DNA from: Sarcocystis neurona
Lineage: Eukaryota; Apicomplexa; Conoidasida; Eucoccidiorida; Sarcocystidae
Reading direction: 5' to 3'
Length of the DNA stretch: 64,000 nt
Assembly (NCBI GenBank): GCA_000727475.1
Contig: KL647289.1
Span: 564,120 to 628,119, forward strand
A program made the translations under genes and the position numbers. Under the pieces are notes generated by a model. It did not search any database. It worked only from the letters and a program-made list of their open reading frames with translations, and was not told the DNA's origin. The number at the start of each line of letters is the position of its first letter. The stretch's first letter is position 1. Below are positions 1 through 12,230 of this stretch, in pieces.

Positions 1-1250
1 TGTATATTGTTATATAGACAAAACTGTACGTGTCTACTTTACTGTGTATCTGTATACATATATGTGTATGTCTATATACGTGCTTGGGTCTGCTGGTTGG
101 TATGCGTGCATCTGTGTGTGTGGCTGTCCTCTTCTCTCTCTATCTCTTTGGTTTTCATTTGTTGTATATGTATTCTATTTATCTACAATAAGATATACCT
201 ACATATATGTTTATATTTGTTTGTGTATATGTGAATATATACATGCGCTTGTTTTATACACGTCAATACAAATGCTTGTGTATGTATGTATGTGTCTCTC
301 GCTCTGTGTGTTTGTATGAGGTGATTCTGTAGCCCTATCTATCAATGGCTTTATCAATAGATAGATTTCTTTTATATCTACGTGAATATATCCACGTTCA
401 CTCAATTTGTATATAATCATACAAAGACTATTCATACAAGAAAAGTACAAACTTGGAGATGCAAAAGGCAAAAAGACACAAACAGAGAGACACCTCCACC
501 TCCACCTCCACACACACACATTACATTCTTCATATTGAGGCAAACGCACGCGTATATTATTGATTCATATTCCAAGTATATATCAATATGTATACTTCTT
601 ATAATTCGACAATCCATCCATCCATCTATATATATATATATTTATAGGTATATATATAACAACCTACGCGTATATATGTATGCATGTATGTATGTGTATG
701 TGTGTATGTATACTTGAATACTAGCGTACTACTAGTGTACATATGTACATATATATAGATTGATACATATGTATGTATCTATTCTCTCGTGTATATGTAT
801 GTAGTTGAGTTTCTTGACAAATAGAGAGACAGATAGATGTGGGCAGGTAGATAGATATGCAACGATGTACGTATATATATATGTGTATTTCCACGTTATC
901 GTATACGCAAAAGCCAACACATATAGATATGTATTGACGTAGAGAGCGATGCTTTTTCTCCTACATATGAATACATTGCTGGATAACATTGTACTGTCTT
1001 TATTGACGTATGTATATATACATGTGCACGCACATATATATGTATGTACATGAATATGGTGTTCCTATTATAGGTGTGTGTGTGTGTGTGTGTGTTTCTG
1101 TGTATATGGCCACACAGGCAGAAGGACAGTTCTATCTGTTCCTTTCCTCTATTCTATACATATATACATATTCATATTTGTGTGGCCTTCTGCTGCGTAT
1201 CGGTGTATATATGCGTGGCTGCTTCATAAGGCAGGAGAGGTGGGAGACGC
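1..1250. repeat. Microsatellite-rich flank left of SBDS
   Basis: AT-rich stretch made of irregular TATATG, GTAT, TATA and short GT runs (for example a GT run near 1074-1096). The short ORFs here are only Tyr/Ile/Cys/Val repeats encoded by these dinucleotide tracts. No conserved coding segment was recognised. It probably lies in an upstream intron of SBDS, because the first SBDS exon seen begins at 2086 in the middle of the N-terminal domain. Confidence 0.7.
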
Positions 1251-2085
1251 CCCCCGACTCGGAGGGAGACGGGGAGACACCCGCGTCGCGACGGGGGGGG
1301 GGGGGACCGCAGCAGAGTCGCTGGGGACGTTTTTTCTGCAAATGTTTTGTCTTTCCGAGCTGCAGCTGCTGCTTCGGTGCTTCGCGTTCCGGTCCGCTCT
1401 TCGTCCCCTCCCCACGTCTTCATTTGGGGGGCCTCCTCTCCTCCTCTCCTCGTCTTGTTGCGTCTCCTCTTCGCGCTGTCTCCGCGGCGCTTCCTTCCCG
1501 CGACGTACTCGGTGTCGACTACTATTATGCTTGAGAAGCTTTCCCCGGATGCTTCTCTTCAAGAAACGCGACTTTCTGCTTTCTTTTCTCCCCCCTTTTT
1601 GGGCGTCTGTGACTGACTTGCGGTCCACACACACACACACCTGTCACGCGCACAAGCAACGCAGCAGCAGGGGAACCCCACACCTTCTTGTTGCTGCGCC
1701 TCTTTTCTTTCCCATTAAATTGCTGTTTGCGCTTCTTCAGCTATATATATGTGTGTATGTGCTTGTGCGTATGTGGTGATGGGCGTATACATATGTTGTA
1801 TACCTACACGTGTGTATTTTTTGTGGTTTTCTTGGTGGGACGTTTTGCTTCGTCTTCCTGCTGTTGAGAAGTGAGTGAGTGACGTCCCCGAGTGTTTGCG
1901 ATTCTGTCCTCCTTTTCTGTCCTTCCTCGTCTTCAGACGGCCCTCTTTTTTTCTCCCCGCCTTCCTTTCGCTCTCTGGTTGTCTGTGTCCCTTCTGCACT
2001 TCGCCCGCGGACGCAAGTAATAACTTCTTTGCTGCCGGTGCTGCTGCGCCTGCCGTGCCTGCCGCTGCTGCTGTTGCTGTGCCAG
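1251..2085. other. Pyrimidine-rich sequence ending at an SBDS intron acceptor
   Basis: GC-richer, C/T-rich sequence with a run of 13 G at 1293-1305. I searched by eye for the missing SBDS N-terminal strands (the conserved start of the FYSH fold) and did not find them. It is best read as the 3' part of an intron. The last bases before 2086 are a CTG/pyrimidine tract ending in CCAG, a good splice acceptor. Confidence 0.5.
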
Positions 2086-5000
2086 GTGCTGCAAACCGTC
2101 GCCGTTTTTCAGAACGTGTCAAAAGGAGAAGTGGCACGTCGTGACACGCTGCTTGAAGTTTTTGGCACTGCTGATGCCCATGTTATCTGCCGCACTATTT
2201 TAGAAAAAGGTGACTTTCTTTGCTGCTCGCGCTCTCCCCCCTCCCCCACCACTTCGTCAGTTCTCCTTTTCTTTCTCGTTTCCCTCCGTTTCCTCTTCTT
2301 CTCGGCGTCTTTATCTTCGCTATCTCTCGTCTCTTGAGAAGTCTCTACCGAACAACTGTCCTTCTACCCCACACACATACGTACACGCACAAACGCGCGC
2401 GCATGCGCAAGGCGTACACAAACCGCAACAACTTCTTTCTCTCCTTTTCCTTTCTCTTCTCTTCCTTTCTCTTCTTCTGCTTTATCACTTTCAATCCTCA
2501 CTTTTTCCGTAAGTGCCTGCATGCAGCAGCAGGGGCGTCGGGTGGGGTGCTGCGCCTATAGAGAGGACAGAGACCTACATACAGGAGTGCCCAGAAAGAT
2601 AAAGAAGAGAGGGGAAAGGAGAAAAGGAAGAAACAAAAACAAAGATGAAGTCCAAGGCCCACGTGTGTGTGTGTGTGTGAGGGAGAAATTTCGTATGTGA
2701 GTCCGTCACCTGCGCTGCGCTGCTCCTCAGCCGTTGCATGCCGGCGACGCGCAGGGTGGAAGTGATATGGAAAGAGAAGAAAGAAGGGGGAAGTGAAGTC
2801 TGCTCCGTCTGGGAATTTGACATGAAGTAGAAGAGGGAAGGAGAAGAAGAAATTCGCCGCTAAAAGAAAAGCGAGCAGAGAAAAAGCCGGTCCCCCACAT
2901 CGTGGAGCCCACATTGAGACTGCCGCGCGCCCAAGAAAGAAAAGAAGAAGTAGAAAAAGAGAAGAAGTAGAAAAAAGAAGAAGTGGAAAAGAAGGGGAAG
3001 TGGAGAAAAAGAAGAAGTAGAAGAGAAGAAGAAGACGAATAATAACGAAAAGAAGTCGGGATGCCGTCGGTACTCCACGCGTGTGCATGCACCCCGTCAA
3101 CCACAACACGCACCTGCATTTCTCCCGCCTTTTCTTCTTTTCCTTTTTAATCTTGTTGCGTGTCTCCCCGTCTCCGTGTGTGAATTCTCTCCCCGTCTCC
3201 CTCTTCCTGTCTCAGTCTTTGTCTCCGTGTGTGTGTGTCTGCTGTCGCTGTGTCTCCGTCTCTCTACATACGCAGACACGTGTGTCCCGACGTTTTCTCC
3301 GCGCCAGAGACGCGCGACAGACAAAACAGCAAAAAAGTCGGAAAGAAACCGGGGGGGGGGGGGGGAAGGCGCCGTACATACACCCGCCTCCTCTCATCAA
3401 AGAATTGAGGCGGGTGTGTAGATATACAGAGAGAGAAATCAGAAGAAAGAGAGAGGCCGTCTCGGTGTGTCATATTCAAATAGCTGCACATATATATAGA
3501 GAGAGATAGCCAAAGAGAGAAAAGAAGAGAAAAACAGAGAGGTGTCCTCCGGATATATATCTAGAATATATGTTTATACATGTAAATATATATATGTATA
3601 GAGGCACAGAGAGAGATAGGTCATCTTGGTCTACATATATATATGTGTTATATATACAGAGACAGCGAGAAAGGGGGCGAGAAGCTGCGCGTATATATAT
3701 ATATATTCGGTCTTCGCCTCAACGTGTCCTTTCTCTATATAAACACTCTTTCTCCGTATATATGTATATACGTATGCATGTATATGTATGTATGTATATA
3801 TATATGTATATGTATGTATATATGTATGTATATATGTATGTATATGTATGTATATATGTATGTATATGTATGTATATATGTATGTATATGTATGTATATG
3901 TATGTATATATGTATGTATATATGTATGTATATGTATGTATATGTATGTATATGTATGTATATGTATGTATACGTATATGTATGTACATGTGTATGTGTG
4001 TATATGTGCGTATAGGTGTATATGGAAAATTTGATTTGGGGCACTGCACATAGATGGGGATGCTTTCGTGAAGCACAGACAAATATTTTCCTCTTCATAT
4101 ACATATATATGTATCTGCATATGCTTTGCTAATGTATGTATATATGTGTATGTTTGTATACGTGTGTATGGATATCTGTTCGTATGTATCTGTATATACA
4201 TAGATATATGTGCGTATGGAGCTACGTATATGTATATAAATATACGTATGCATGTATATATATATGTATATTCGTATACATTGATGCATGTGTATGTTTC
4301 TGTATGTGTGTATATGTGTGTGTGTTCTCGTGTTTGTAGAAGTTTTTGACCGATGTAAAGAAAGGAAGATAGAAAGAATTCATTCAGCGAGGTGAAGTCT
4401 GCGTGTGTGTATGTGTGTGTATGATACTGGCCAAAGTTGCACATATATTTATATTTGTATATATCTCTGAACGTCCTTTCTCTCCCTTCATATGTATATA
4501 AGTATTTTGTATCTCTTTGAACATTCTCTGTCTCTCTTTCTGTCTATATATATTCACGTGTGTATCTCTATGAATTTGCTTCCCAGATTTGTACATATAT
4601 TTGTATATCGGTGAACGCTCAGCGTGTATATCTCGTAAACTGTACCATTCCTCCCCGCGACGAAACTGCATGCGTACAAGTGGAAGTGAGCTCAAACGGA
4701 TACGCAGGTGCGGCCACGCGTCTGTTGCTGCCGCTCGTTTTCTTCTCTCGCATTGCTCTTCCTGCTGCCTCTCTTGCTGCTGCTGCTGCCGCCTCTCCTG
4801 CTGCTGCTGCTGCCTCTCTTGCTGCTGCTGCTTCTTCTCTTGCTGCTGCTTCTTCTCTTGCTGCTGCTTCTTCTCTTGCTGCTGCTTCTTCTCTTGCTGC
4901 TGCTTCTTCTCTTGCTGCTGCTGCTTCTCTTGCTGTTACTGCTGGGAGGTGAGGACGGGGCTTGCGGCTGCTGCTGCTGTTTGGACATTTTCCTGCGACG

Positions 5001-8000
5001 TCGTTTGTGTGTGTCGTGCCCCCTTGTTTGTTTGCCGAAGGAGAGCTGCAAGTTTCTGAGGAAGAGAGAGAAGTGGCCCTGGCAGCAGCGCTGCAGGAGG
5101 TTATCTCTTACGTCGTGGAACGAACGGTGAACCGGCAAACGGGGCTGCCGCTGACGCGAACTGCCGCTGCTGCTGCTCTCAAAAGTGTGGGGTTTAGTAC
5201 GCGTTTCGGACTCGCTGCGAAGCCCCAGGCGCTTCGGGCGATCGATTTGCTGCAGCAGAAATTGGGCGACGATATTATCGCCCGCAAGGGCATGCGCCTC
5301 AAAGTCACGCTGCAACAGCAGCAGCGGCAGAAACCCGCGCAACAGCAGCAGCAGCAAACCGAGCAGCAGGAGCAGCAGCAGAAACCTGATCAGCAGCAGC
5401 GTCAGGAAACCAAGCAGCAGGAGCAGCAGCAGGGCCGGGAGGACGAGGAAGAGGAGAAGGAGAGCAGCAGGAGGAGGAAGAAACCGCAGCAAGAGAAGAA
5501 GAGGCAGGAGCAGCAGGAGCAGGAGAGCACGAAGAAGCAGCAGCCGCAACGTAAGGAGAGGGAGGTGGAAGACGAGGAGATAGCGGGGACGGATGCGGAA
5601 GCGAAGCAGCAGCTGCTGCTGCGTTTTCTCACGCAGAAGTGTGGGGCCGTTATCGAACATGAGAGCAGAGAAGCAGCAGCAGCCGTCCCGCGGCCAAACG
5701 TGGGAATAGGGAGGAAAACTAGCCAAAACAAAGGAACAGAGGAAGACGAAGAAGAATCAAACAGCCTAGAGGGACAGAGGGACGATCCAACAGCAAAGGG
5801 AAGAAGAGCAGCAGCAGCCCAGGAATGGAGTCAAAGAACAGCAGGAAAAAGGGAAACGGATGCCGCTTCTGCACCGTGCGAAAGTGGCGTGTCTCCGTCT
5901 TCTTCGTCGTCTTCGTCGATTTGCTCGTCTTTTTTATATAGCGTCGTGTTTATGTGTGCAACGCATCACTACAGAGAAGTTGACGCATTTGTACAGAGAC
6001 TGGGAGGGTCACTTTTTCTTGTCTCTTCTCAGTGTCTCCTGCCGCCGTGCACGCGCTCAGCAGCAGCGTCTTGCAGAGACATAGGCGGCAGCAGCAGCAG
6101 CAAGAGGCGAGCCAAAAGAGAAGAGAAGAAGCAGCCTGCTGCAGCAGCACAGGAAGGAGGAAGCCGCAGAGGAGGAAGCAGCCGAGCAGCAGCAGCAGCG
6201 GAAGCAGCAGCAGCAGCAGAAACACGGTGGAGACGGGGTCGCGAGACAGAAGAAGAAACAGCAGTCTCGGAAGAAGAGGAAGAGAAAGAAGAGGAGGAGG
6301 AGGAAGAGGAACAGCAGCAGCAGCAGCAAGAGGGCAAGAGCGGGGGGAGGTGGCGGCGGGAAGGACACGTACATGTGACAAATGCCCGCAGCAGGAGCAG
6401 CAGCAGTAGAAACAGCGTCGCTTCTTCTTCGTCCTGTGTTGCTGGGACAAGCAGCAGTAGCGGCCGTGCGAACGGCTCTTCATCTTCTTCCTCTGCATCG
6501 TCGGCCGCTCTCCCACCGAGCAGCAGCAGCAGCTGCTCTGGGAGGAAAGCAAGAAGAAGAAAGTTGCTGCTACGGAAGAAGCAAGCAGCAGCAGCAGAGG
6601 AAGAAGGAGGGCAGCGGCTTTCTATGCGTCTCTCCCTGGCGGAACTGGCAGACGAAGCATCTGACGAGACGGAGGACACGCGGCAGCGCGAGCAGCAGGA
6701 CGGAGGGGAGGCGACGGAGGAGGAGGTGGTTGAAAAGGAAGAGGATGAAGAAGAGCGCGGGCGACAAGAGCCGCAGAGGAGGAAGAAACAGAAAAAGAAG
6801 AAAAAGGGCGGAGGCGGAGGACGGCAGCAGCAAGACCAGGAAGTCAGCAGCGAAAAGGACGCGGAGGAAGATTGTCTGCATGACCTTGCGCTGCTGCAAA
6901 TGCTCAGCAAAGCCGATAGGGAGCTGCTGCAGCACTTCGAAGAGCAACAGCAGCAGCAGAGGAGGAGGAAAGGAAGGCAGGCAAAGAAACAAAGCCAGCA
7001 GCAGCCCGGAAGCAGCAGCAACACCCACAGCAAGAACGCCTACGGAAAACCTCCTGCGCCTGCCCCACCACCTGCCGCTGCTGCTGCGCCTGTTCCTCCC
7101 ACTGCTGCAGTAGCGAACACACGCAGCAGCAACAGCGGACGCAGCAGCAGCAGCGGAAGCAGCAGCCAAGAGGGGGCAAGTTTCGCTACTTTCGAAGAAG
7201 CAGCACTTGCATGGCTGCAGCGACCTGTCCACCTGCGTCAACAGAAGCAACAGCAGCAGCAACAGCAGCAACAACAGCAACAGCAACAGCAGCAACACCA
7301 GTTGCAGCAAGAGCAGCCGCAAGTGCAGCAGCAGGAGCAGCTCCAGCAGCAGCAGCACCAGCAGCAGCAGCGAGTGTGTGTGGATAAGCAGCTCGGTTTC
7401 GCTGAGTGGGAGAGCAGCGCAGTGCAGCAAGGAAAAAGTGTCGCTACTCTTGCGGAAGACGGAGAGGCGATTTTGCCACTTCAAAATGGGGAAGCAGTTT
7501 CCTTGTCTTCTGGTGCACGTCGGAAGGTAACGAGCGATGCTACCGCAGAGGTGGTTGAAAGGCCAGCAGCAGCTGCAGAAACTCTGGACCAGCAGCGCGC
7601 TGCAGTTCGTGTTAGTGCCGCTGCTTTTTCTTCTTCTTCATCTTCTGCAGCAGGAGCAGCAGCAAGCACAGCAACAGCAGGAGCACGCGTGGCACCAGCG
7701 GTACTAAGCACAGCAGCTGCAGGAAGTGCAACGCGAGTAGCAGGAGCAGCTGCGGCGTTGCAAGATGGTGAGGATGCAGTGCAGTTGTGTGACATCGTCT
7801 GCAGCAGCAGTAGCAGCAAAGAAAGAGGAAGAGGAGGAGGGGGATCATCGTCCGAGGCGGCAATAGCAGGAGACGCAGAGCAGCAGCAGCAGCAGCACGT
7901 CGGCGTGGAGAAGAGAGAGATGGTTGTTTGTGATGCAGCCGCTGTTGCTGCTCCGGGAGCCACAGGGAGGGAGAAGGAGGCAGAAGGCCTACGAAGAGAA

Positions 8001-8270
8001 GAAGAAGCAGCAGCAATAGCAGCAGCAGCAACAGCAGCAGCAGCAACAGCAGCAGCAGTCGTGGCAACGACGTGTCGCACATGTCAGATGCTGTTACCGT
8101 CGGCAGCAGCGTATCGACAGCACTGCAAATCGGCAATCCACGCCGTTAACTTGAGAAGAAAAATTCGGGGAAAGTCACCGCTTAAAGATGTCAGCGAGCT
8201 ATACCTTCTTGCAGAAAAGCAGCAGCAAGGTGCTGCAAAGCAAGAAACTCAGGCCGTCGGGGGGGCATGA
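2086..8270 (+). CDS. SBDS: SBDS ribosome maturation factor, 5' partial, with C-terminal zinc finger
   Basis: Predicted exons are 2086-2209 and 5041-8270 (stop TGA), about 1117 aa in the window; earlier exons lie to the left. SBDS works with EFL1 to release eIF6 from the 60S ribosomal subunit in the cytoplasm. The first exon encodes the end of the N-terminal domain ([25 protein letters not shown]), close to human VLQT/FVNVSKGQVA. The second continues with [11 protein letters not shown] and the helical domain up to MRLKVTL. The splice joins AAAAAG|GTGACT to GCCGAAG|GAGAGC in phase 1 and restores the family order exactly. Domain III is cut by Gln/Glu/Lys-rich insertions: its pieces are [15 protein letters not shown] (about 5617-5660) and [17 protein letters not shown] (about 5943-5995). 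About 650 residues of Ser/Ala/Gln/Glu repeats follow, then a C-x2-C-x12-H-x5-H finger (about 8070-8155). Human SBDS is only about 250 aa. Plant SBDS is also known to end in a zinc finger. Confidence 0.92.
3776..3985. repeat. GTATGTATAT microsatellite array
   Basis: About 200 bp of near-perfect TATGTATG/TATATATG repetition inside the SBDS intron. The decamer-like unit GTATGTATAT recurs with small length shifts. Tyr/Ile/Cys/Met repeat ORFs on both strands across it are artefacts. Confidence 0.9.
4831..4920. repeat. 18-bp minisatellite, five perfect copies
   Basis: Unit CTTCTTCTCTTGCTGCTG is repeated five times without change, in a wider CTT/CTG-rich tract (about 4770-4940). Read on the minus strand it encodes a Ser/Lys/Arg hexapeptide repeat, which produces a long but spurious antisense ORF. 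It sits near the 3' end of the SBDS intron, about 120 bp before the acceptor. Confidence 0.9.
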
Positions 8271-8842
8271 CACGCGATGAAATAAATCCTCTTCGAGCAA
8301 TGGAAACAAAGTGACTCGAACTTCGCGCGTCTCTTTGTCTGCATTCTTCTTTTACATTCACCTCTATTGTCTATAGACATGCATATACATACACCTTTTC
8401 CTAATGTGTCTGTTTCACGTGTATGTGTACCTGTACATCAATACATTTTTATATACACATACATATACGTATGCGTGTATAGATGAATGCATGCATACTT
8501 ATACATACCCGCATGTACGTGTATATGTGTATGTCCGTATATATGTGTATGTACGCGTATATGAGTGAATATTTATAGAGAGAGAAACACAAAGAGAGAG
8601 ACGCAGATGTGTAAGACATGCATTTGCAGAACTATTTTTCTGCGCGCGTATATGTACGTAGAAGGTCTCACACATATGAATGCAAATACGGCCAGGAGAT
8701 GCGCATTTGATTACACTGGAAGAGAGAACTGTACACATTCGTATGTATATATATATATATGTAACTTGTTACATTTGAATCACTATAGATGCAGAAGTGG
8801 TAGTAAAATTCCCCAGCCTTCCGCAGTAGCACACACACTGGC

Positions 8843-8877
<35 letters not shown>

Positions 8878-9180
8878 GACGGGTCGGTGGCATCTTCTGT
8901 CTAGCTTTCTCTTTTTTCATCTCTCTCTGTCTCTTCCACCTAGACGTCTAAATGTTATATATGAGTAGATGCGCGTCTCCAGTTGGCTTTTCCTTCGTCA
9001 CTTCCGCGTCTCTTTGTGTCTTTCTCGCTCCTTTTCTGTCTCTGTGTCACTCTCCACAGCAAGAAATTTTCTGTAAACATATGCATACGTACATATATGT
9101 ATGTGTAAACATATGCATACATACATATATGTATGTGTATGTAGTGAAGGCAGGGCGGTAGAGGCCCTCCTGTGTCGCAG
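8271..9180. repeat. Microsatellite-rich spacer after SBDS
   Basis: The SBDS stop codon is followed by AATAAATCC (8281 onward), which could serve in 3' end formation. Then come TACATA/TATGTG microsatellites, including a TA run near 8846-8874. The repeated word AAACATATGCATACNTACATATATGTATGTGTA occurs twice in tandem near 9075-9145. No coding segment was recognised. Confidence 0.6.
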
Positions 9181-12100
9181 TCGTTCACGTGACTAGTGAC
9201 GCTTTCGCGACTTGTGTTGCACGTGCGACCAAGAAGAAACTCCTGAACGCGTTGTTTTTCAAAAGTTTAGAAGATGACTAAGACAGGCACCTAGCACGAA
9301 GGCGCGCAAAAAGAAAAATTTTCTGCAGGTGAACAATCAAAATGCTTCTCTCGATTTTGTATTGACAGAGTAAAAAAGAAGGTAGTATCGAATGCTTCTC
9401 GATTTCGTGGTGAGAGAAGAAGAGAGAGGACTATTCAGTGTTTCTGGAACACCATCGAGACAGTTTACTTTCCCTCAACTTCGTATATAGAGGGGAGATT
9501 TTATACTTCTCGCTTTCGTGTTGAGGGAGGATTTGAATGTGCAGTGGAATATGCGTGGCGCAGCGCCTGATGCACGCGTCTGCCAGGCGACTGTGGCCAC
9601 CTTTTTATTGCAACGAAAATTTCCTGAGACCCAGCTGACACACCGGAGAGTGGCAGGCCCTGTTGTCACTGTGATAAACTAGAACAAATTTACGAACGTT
9701 GAGCAAGGGGGGAGAAGCTCCTCTCCCGACGTTGAGAAAGAATTGCGCAGCAATCCCGCCATGGAAATCTTGATTTCGACACGCCAAAGAAGAACAACAG
9801 GAAGGAAAAGAAACGACCCGAGGTCCCGCGCAGCAGGACGAAGTGGCGCCGCATTTCGAGAGTCATTCGTCGTCACCACGCTGGTTACCTACCCTTCACA
9901 AGCAAAATTTCGCCGTGGTTCACACATTTGTGCAGCACTTTCTCCACTGTCGTTGTACTACCCCTCCCCAGAGATGCAGTTCGCAGCGCCTGCTGGTGAA
10001 CTTGTTCCCCGCAGTGCATCCGTGTCCTGCAGCTCTGGACTTGCTCGCACGCGCAAAGAACAGTTGTCGGATACAATTCTATGTGTGTAACATTTCTGCA
10101 TGTGAGCAGGGCCTTCGTTCTGCGGCGAGAGAGCTGGCGCTCGAGGGGGTAGCCTCCGCGCCTCCACATACGGAGTGCTGGTGGAGAAACAAACGTAGAC
10201 CTATCTGTATAGGATATCTAGCGTCTGCGTGCTCAGAGAGCTGGAGGAGCTATAAATACAGACGTATCTGTATCGCACCACCACCTCCCTCATAGAATTA
10301 CCCCTCTGACAACAAAAGCTGGAGGAGTAATAAAAACAGACGTATCTGTATCGCACTACCACCTCCCTCATAGAATTACCCCTCTAACAGCGCAACCGCA
10401 TCCGGATTTTCCCTGCACGTTTCCCCCTTGTAAAGCCTTCGACCAACACTGAATATATATTTATATATGCACATAGTAATGAATACATGTATATATGCAC
10501 ACAGACGTACGAACGCGCCCAAAAGACCATATCCGTATCTCTGTATCTCTGTGTGTCTCTCCAAAAAATAAAATATGTACATGTGCACATCCATACATAT
10601 GTGCGAACCAACATGAGTGACCATATGTATATCTGTATCTACCCAAACGTATCAATGTGTATCTGCCTCTATATTGTATGTACGACCCTACAGAGCAGTA
10701 CCCGCGTCTGTGCCGCTACAAATAAGCTTCCAGAATGTTGGTGATGAAGATGGAGCAAAAGTAAAGCTTGACAGCCGTGCGAGACGTTGCTTCTGCTTCT
10801 GTGTCACAAACGACCGATCAAATGTTTCACTTCAGTTTTCAGGAACTTCTTTTTTTACTTTCTACCCGGAACAGGGAGCAAATATTTTTCCGAACAAGGA
10901 GGAATCACTGCCAACTGAGGCTTTCCATTCTCCCTCTCTATTAAACGCCAGAAGATTCCCCTACGGGGTAAAGTTCTTCTGCGGGGTAGCCATTTTGCCC
11001 GACACTCGATTCCAAACTTCTTGACGAGGTGACCGACAGGCTTTTTCGACAAGACGTCGAGAGATCCGTCTAACGGATGTGAATTGTTTCACTGCCATTT
11101 TGTTCTCAAAAGTGGGGGATGCCCCAGAAAGCGTCAACCTGAGCAACTGCAGTCTCTTTAAGTGTTTTGAGAATGACTCGCCGGTGAACGAGCTGTCGTC
11201 AGTACTGACACTGACAGCGTGACACTTCGAAAGTTAGTCACAACTAACAGCTTCTCAACGACGAAGAGCTTTCGGCTACTTCGAATGCGACTAAGGGATC
11301 AATTTTTTCTCATCCAATTAGACAATAAAATACAAATTTTTGTCGTTACGAAAATTCTACGCACCCTCTTCTTAGAATTTCCACAATATTATTGTTAGCC
11401 GTCGACACTACACCTTGTTCCGTACACCTGCGTCTTGTGATTCAAGAGTTTTGAGATTTACTGACTTCTTGAACGCTGGAAAATGGAAAGCGGTGAGTCA
11501 AGGATCTTGCAAAAATGCGACTAGCACCGCTCCGTCACCAGAGAAGTCGCCCGCAGTTGCCGCGACAGCTCCAAGGCAGCAGCACACTCAACATTTGTTA
11601 AATTTAAAAGTAGTAGCTGTACTACAGCAGCGTCACCCGCAAAAATTGTTTGACTCGTAAGAAATAGTGACGAGGTATGTTCCTCACAGGTGAGAGGCCG
11701 ACAGTTCATCCAAATATAAACATTTTTCACAACGGGCAGACGTGACCCCTGCCAGAGAGATATGGGGAGTTGACACGTCTTCCGAAGGTTCACAAAAAAC
11801 TTCTATAATGTGCAATGCCAGTGTATTCCTGCACGGGGTTGCAAATGAGCAAACCACGAAAGCGTGACAGTCAGTAATTTTGTGGTGTTGCACGCCAGAA
11901 TATTCAAATTTAAAGCGACAGTCACTGCCATTTGTACAGGAGATCACCCAGTTCTAAAAAAGTGATTACCACAGCCTCCTTGTGTTGATTGTGATAACCC
12001 TTAAGTTTAAACCAGCAGTTCACTAATACTGAAACTTCCTAAAACGTGAAGATTTTCTCTCAGTACACAAAGTTTTTGTCGTAGATTTGTCGGCCGGACG

Positions 12101-12230
12101 GAGTGGAAATCAATCGATTCTTCTGTGAACAAAAAACGCAAGGCCTTCTCGAGGACCATGCGTGACCTTAACAAATACTTTGAAATGAGAAAGCCAGCGC
12201 GAGATCACGCAGAAACGAAACTTTGAACAG
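9181..12230. other. Repeat-poor island without recognisable genes
   Basis: About 3 kb of mixed-composition sequence almost free of TATATG or CAG repeats, between microsatellite blocks. ORFs are short (at most about 150 codons) and none resembles a known family. A loosely repeated word, CTTCTCGATTT or CTTCTCGCTTT, occurs near 9353, 9392 and 9506. No reverse transcriptase, integrase or transposase motif was found. It could be decayed mobile DNA, a non-coding transcript region or spacer. Confidence 0.4.
10239..10388. repeat. 78-bp direct tandem duplication
   Basis: Two neighbouring copies begin GCTGGAGGAG and share AGACGTATCTGTATCGCAC and CCTCATAGAATTACCCCTCT, offset by 78 bp with a few substitutions. 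It lies in the repeat-poor island. No ORF spans both copies. Confidence 0.85.

Larger units (their letters stand above)
2210..5040 (+). other. SBDS intron, 2.8 kb
   Basis: This is the intron between the two SBDS exons, from donor GTGACT to acceptor GCCGAAG. It contains pyrimidine-rich sequence (2210-2520), purine-rich GAAGAAG tracts (2580-3060), a 15-G run at 3351-3365, a long GTATGTATAT array and an 18-bp CTT/CTG repeat. No conserved coding segment was seen. The size is defined only by the two exons that match SBDS on each side. Confidence 0.75.

Noticed and set aside
4692..5726. 344-codon Leu/Ser/Lys-rich minus-strand ORF
   Set aside because: Antisense to the SBDS exon and the CTT/CTG minisatellite; composition is fully explained by the repeats.
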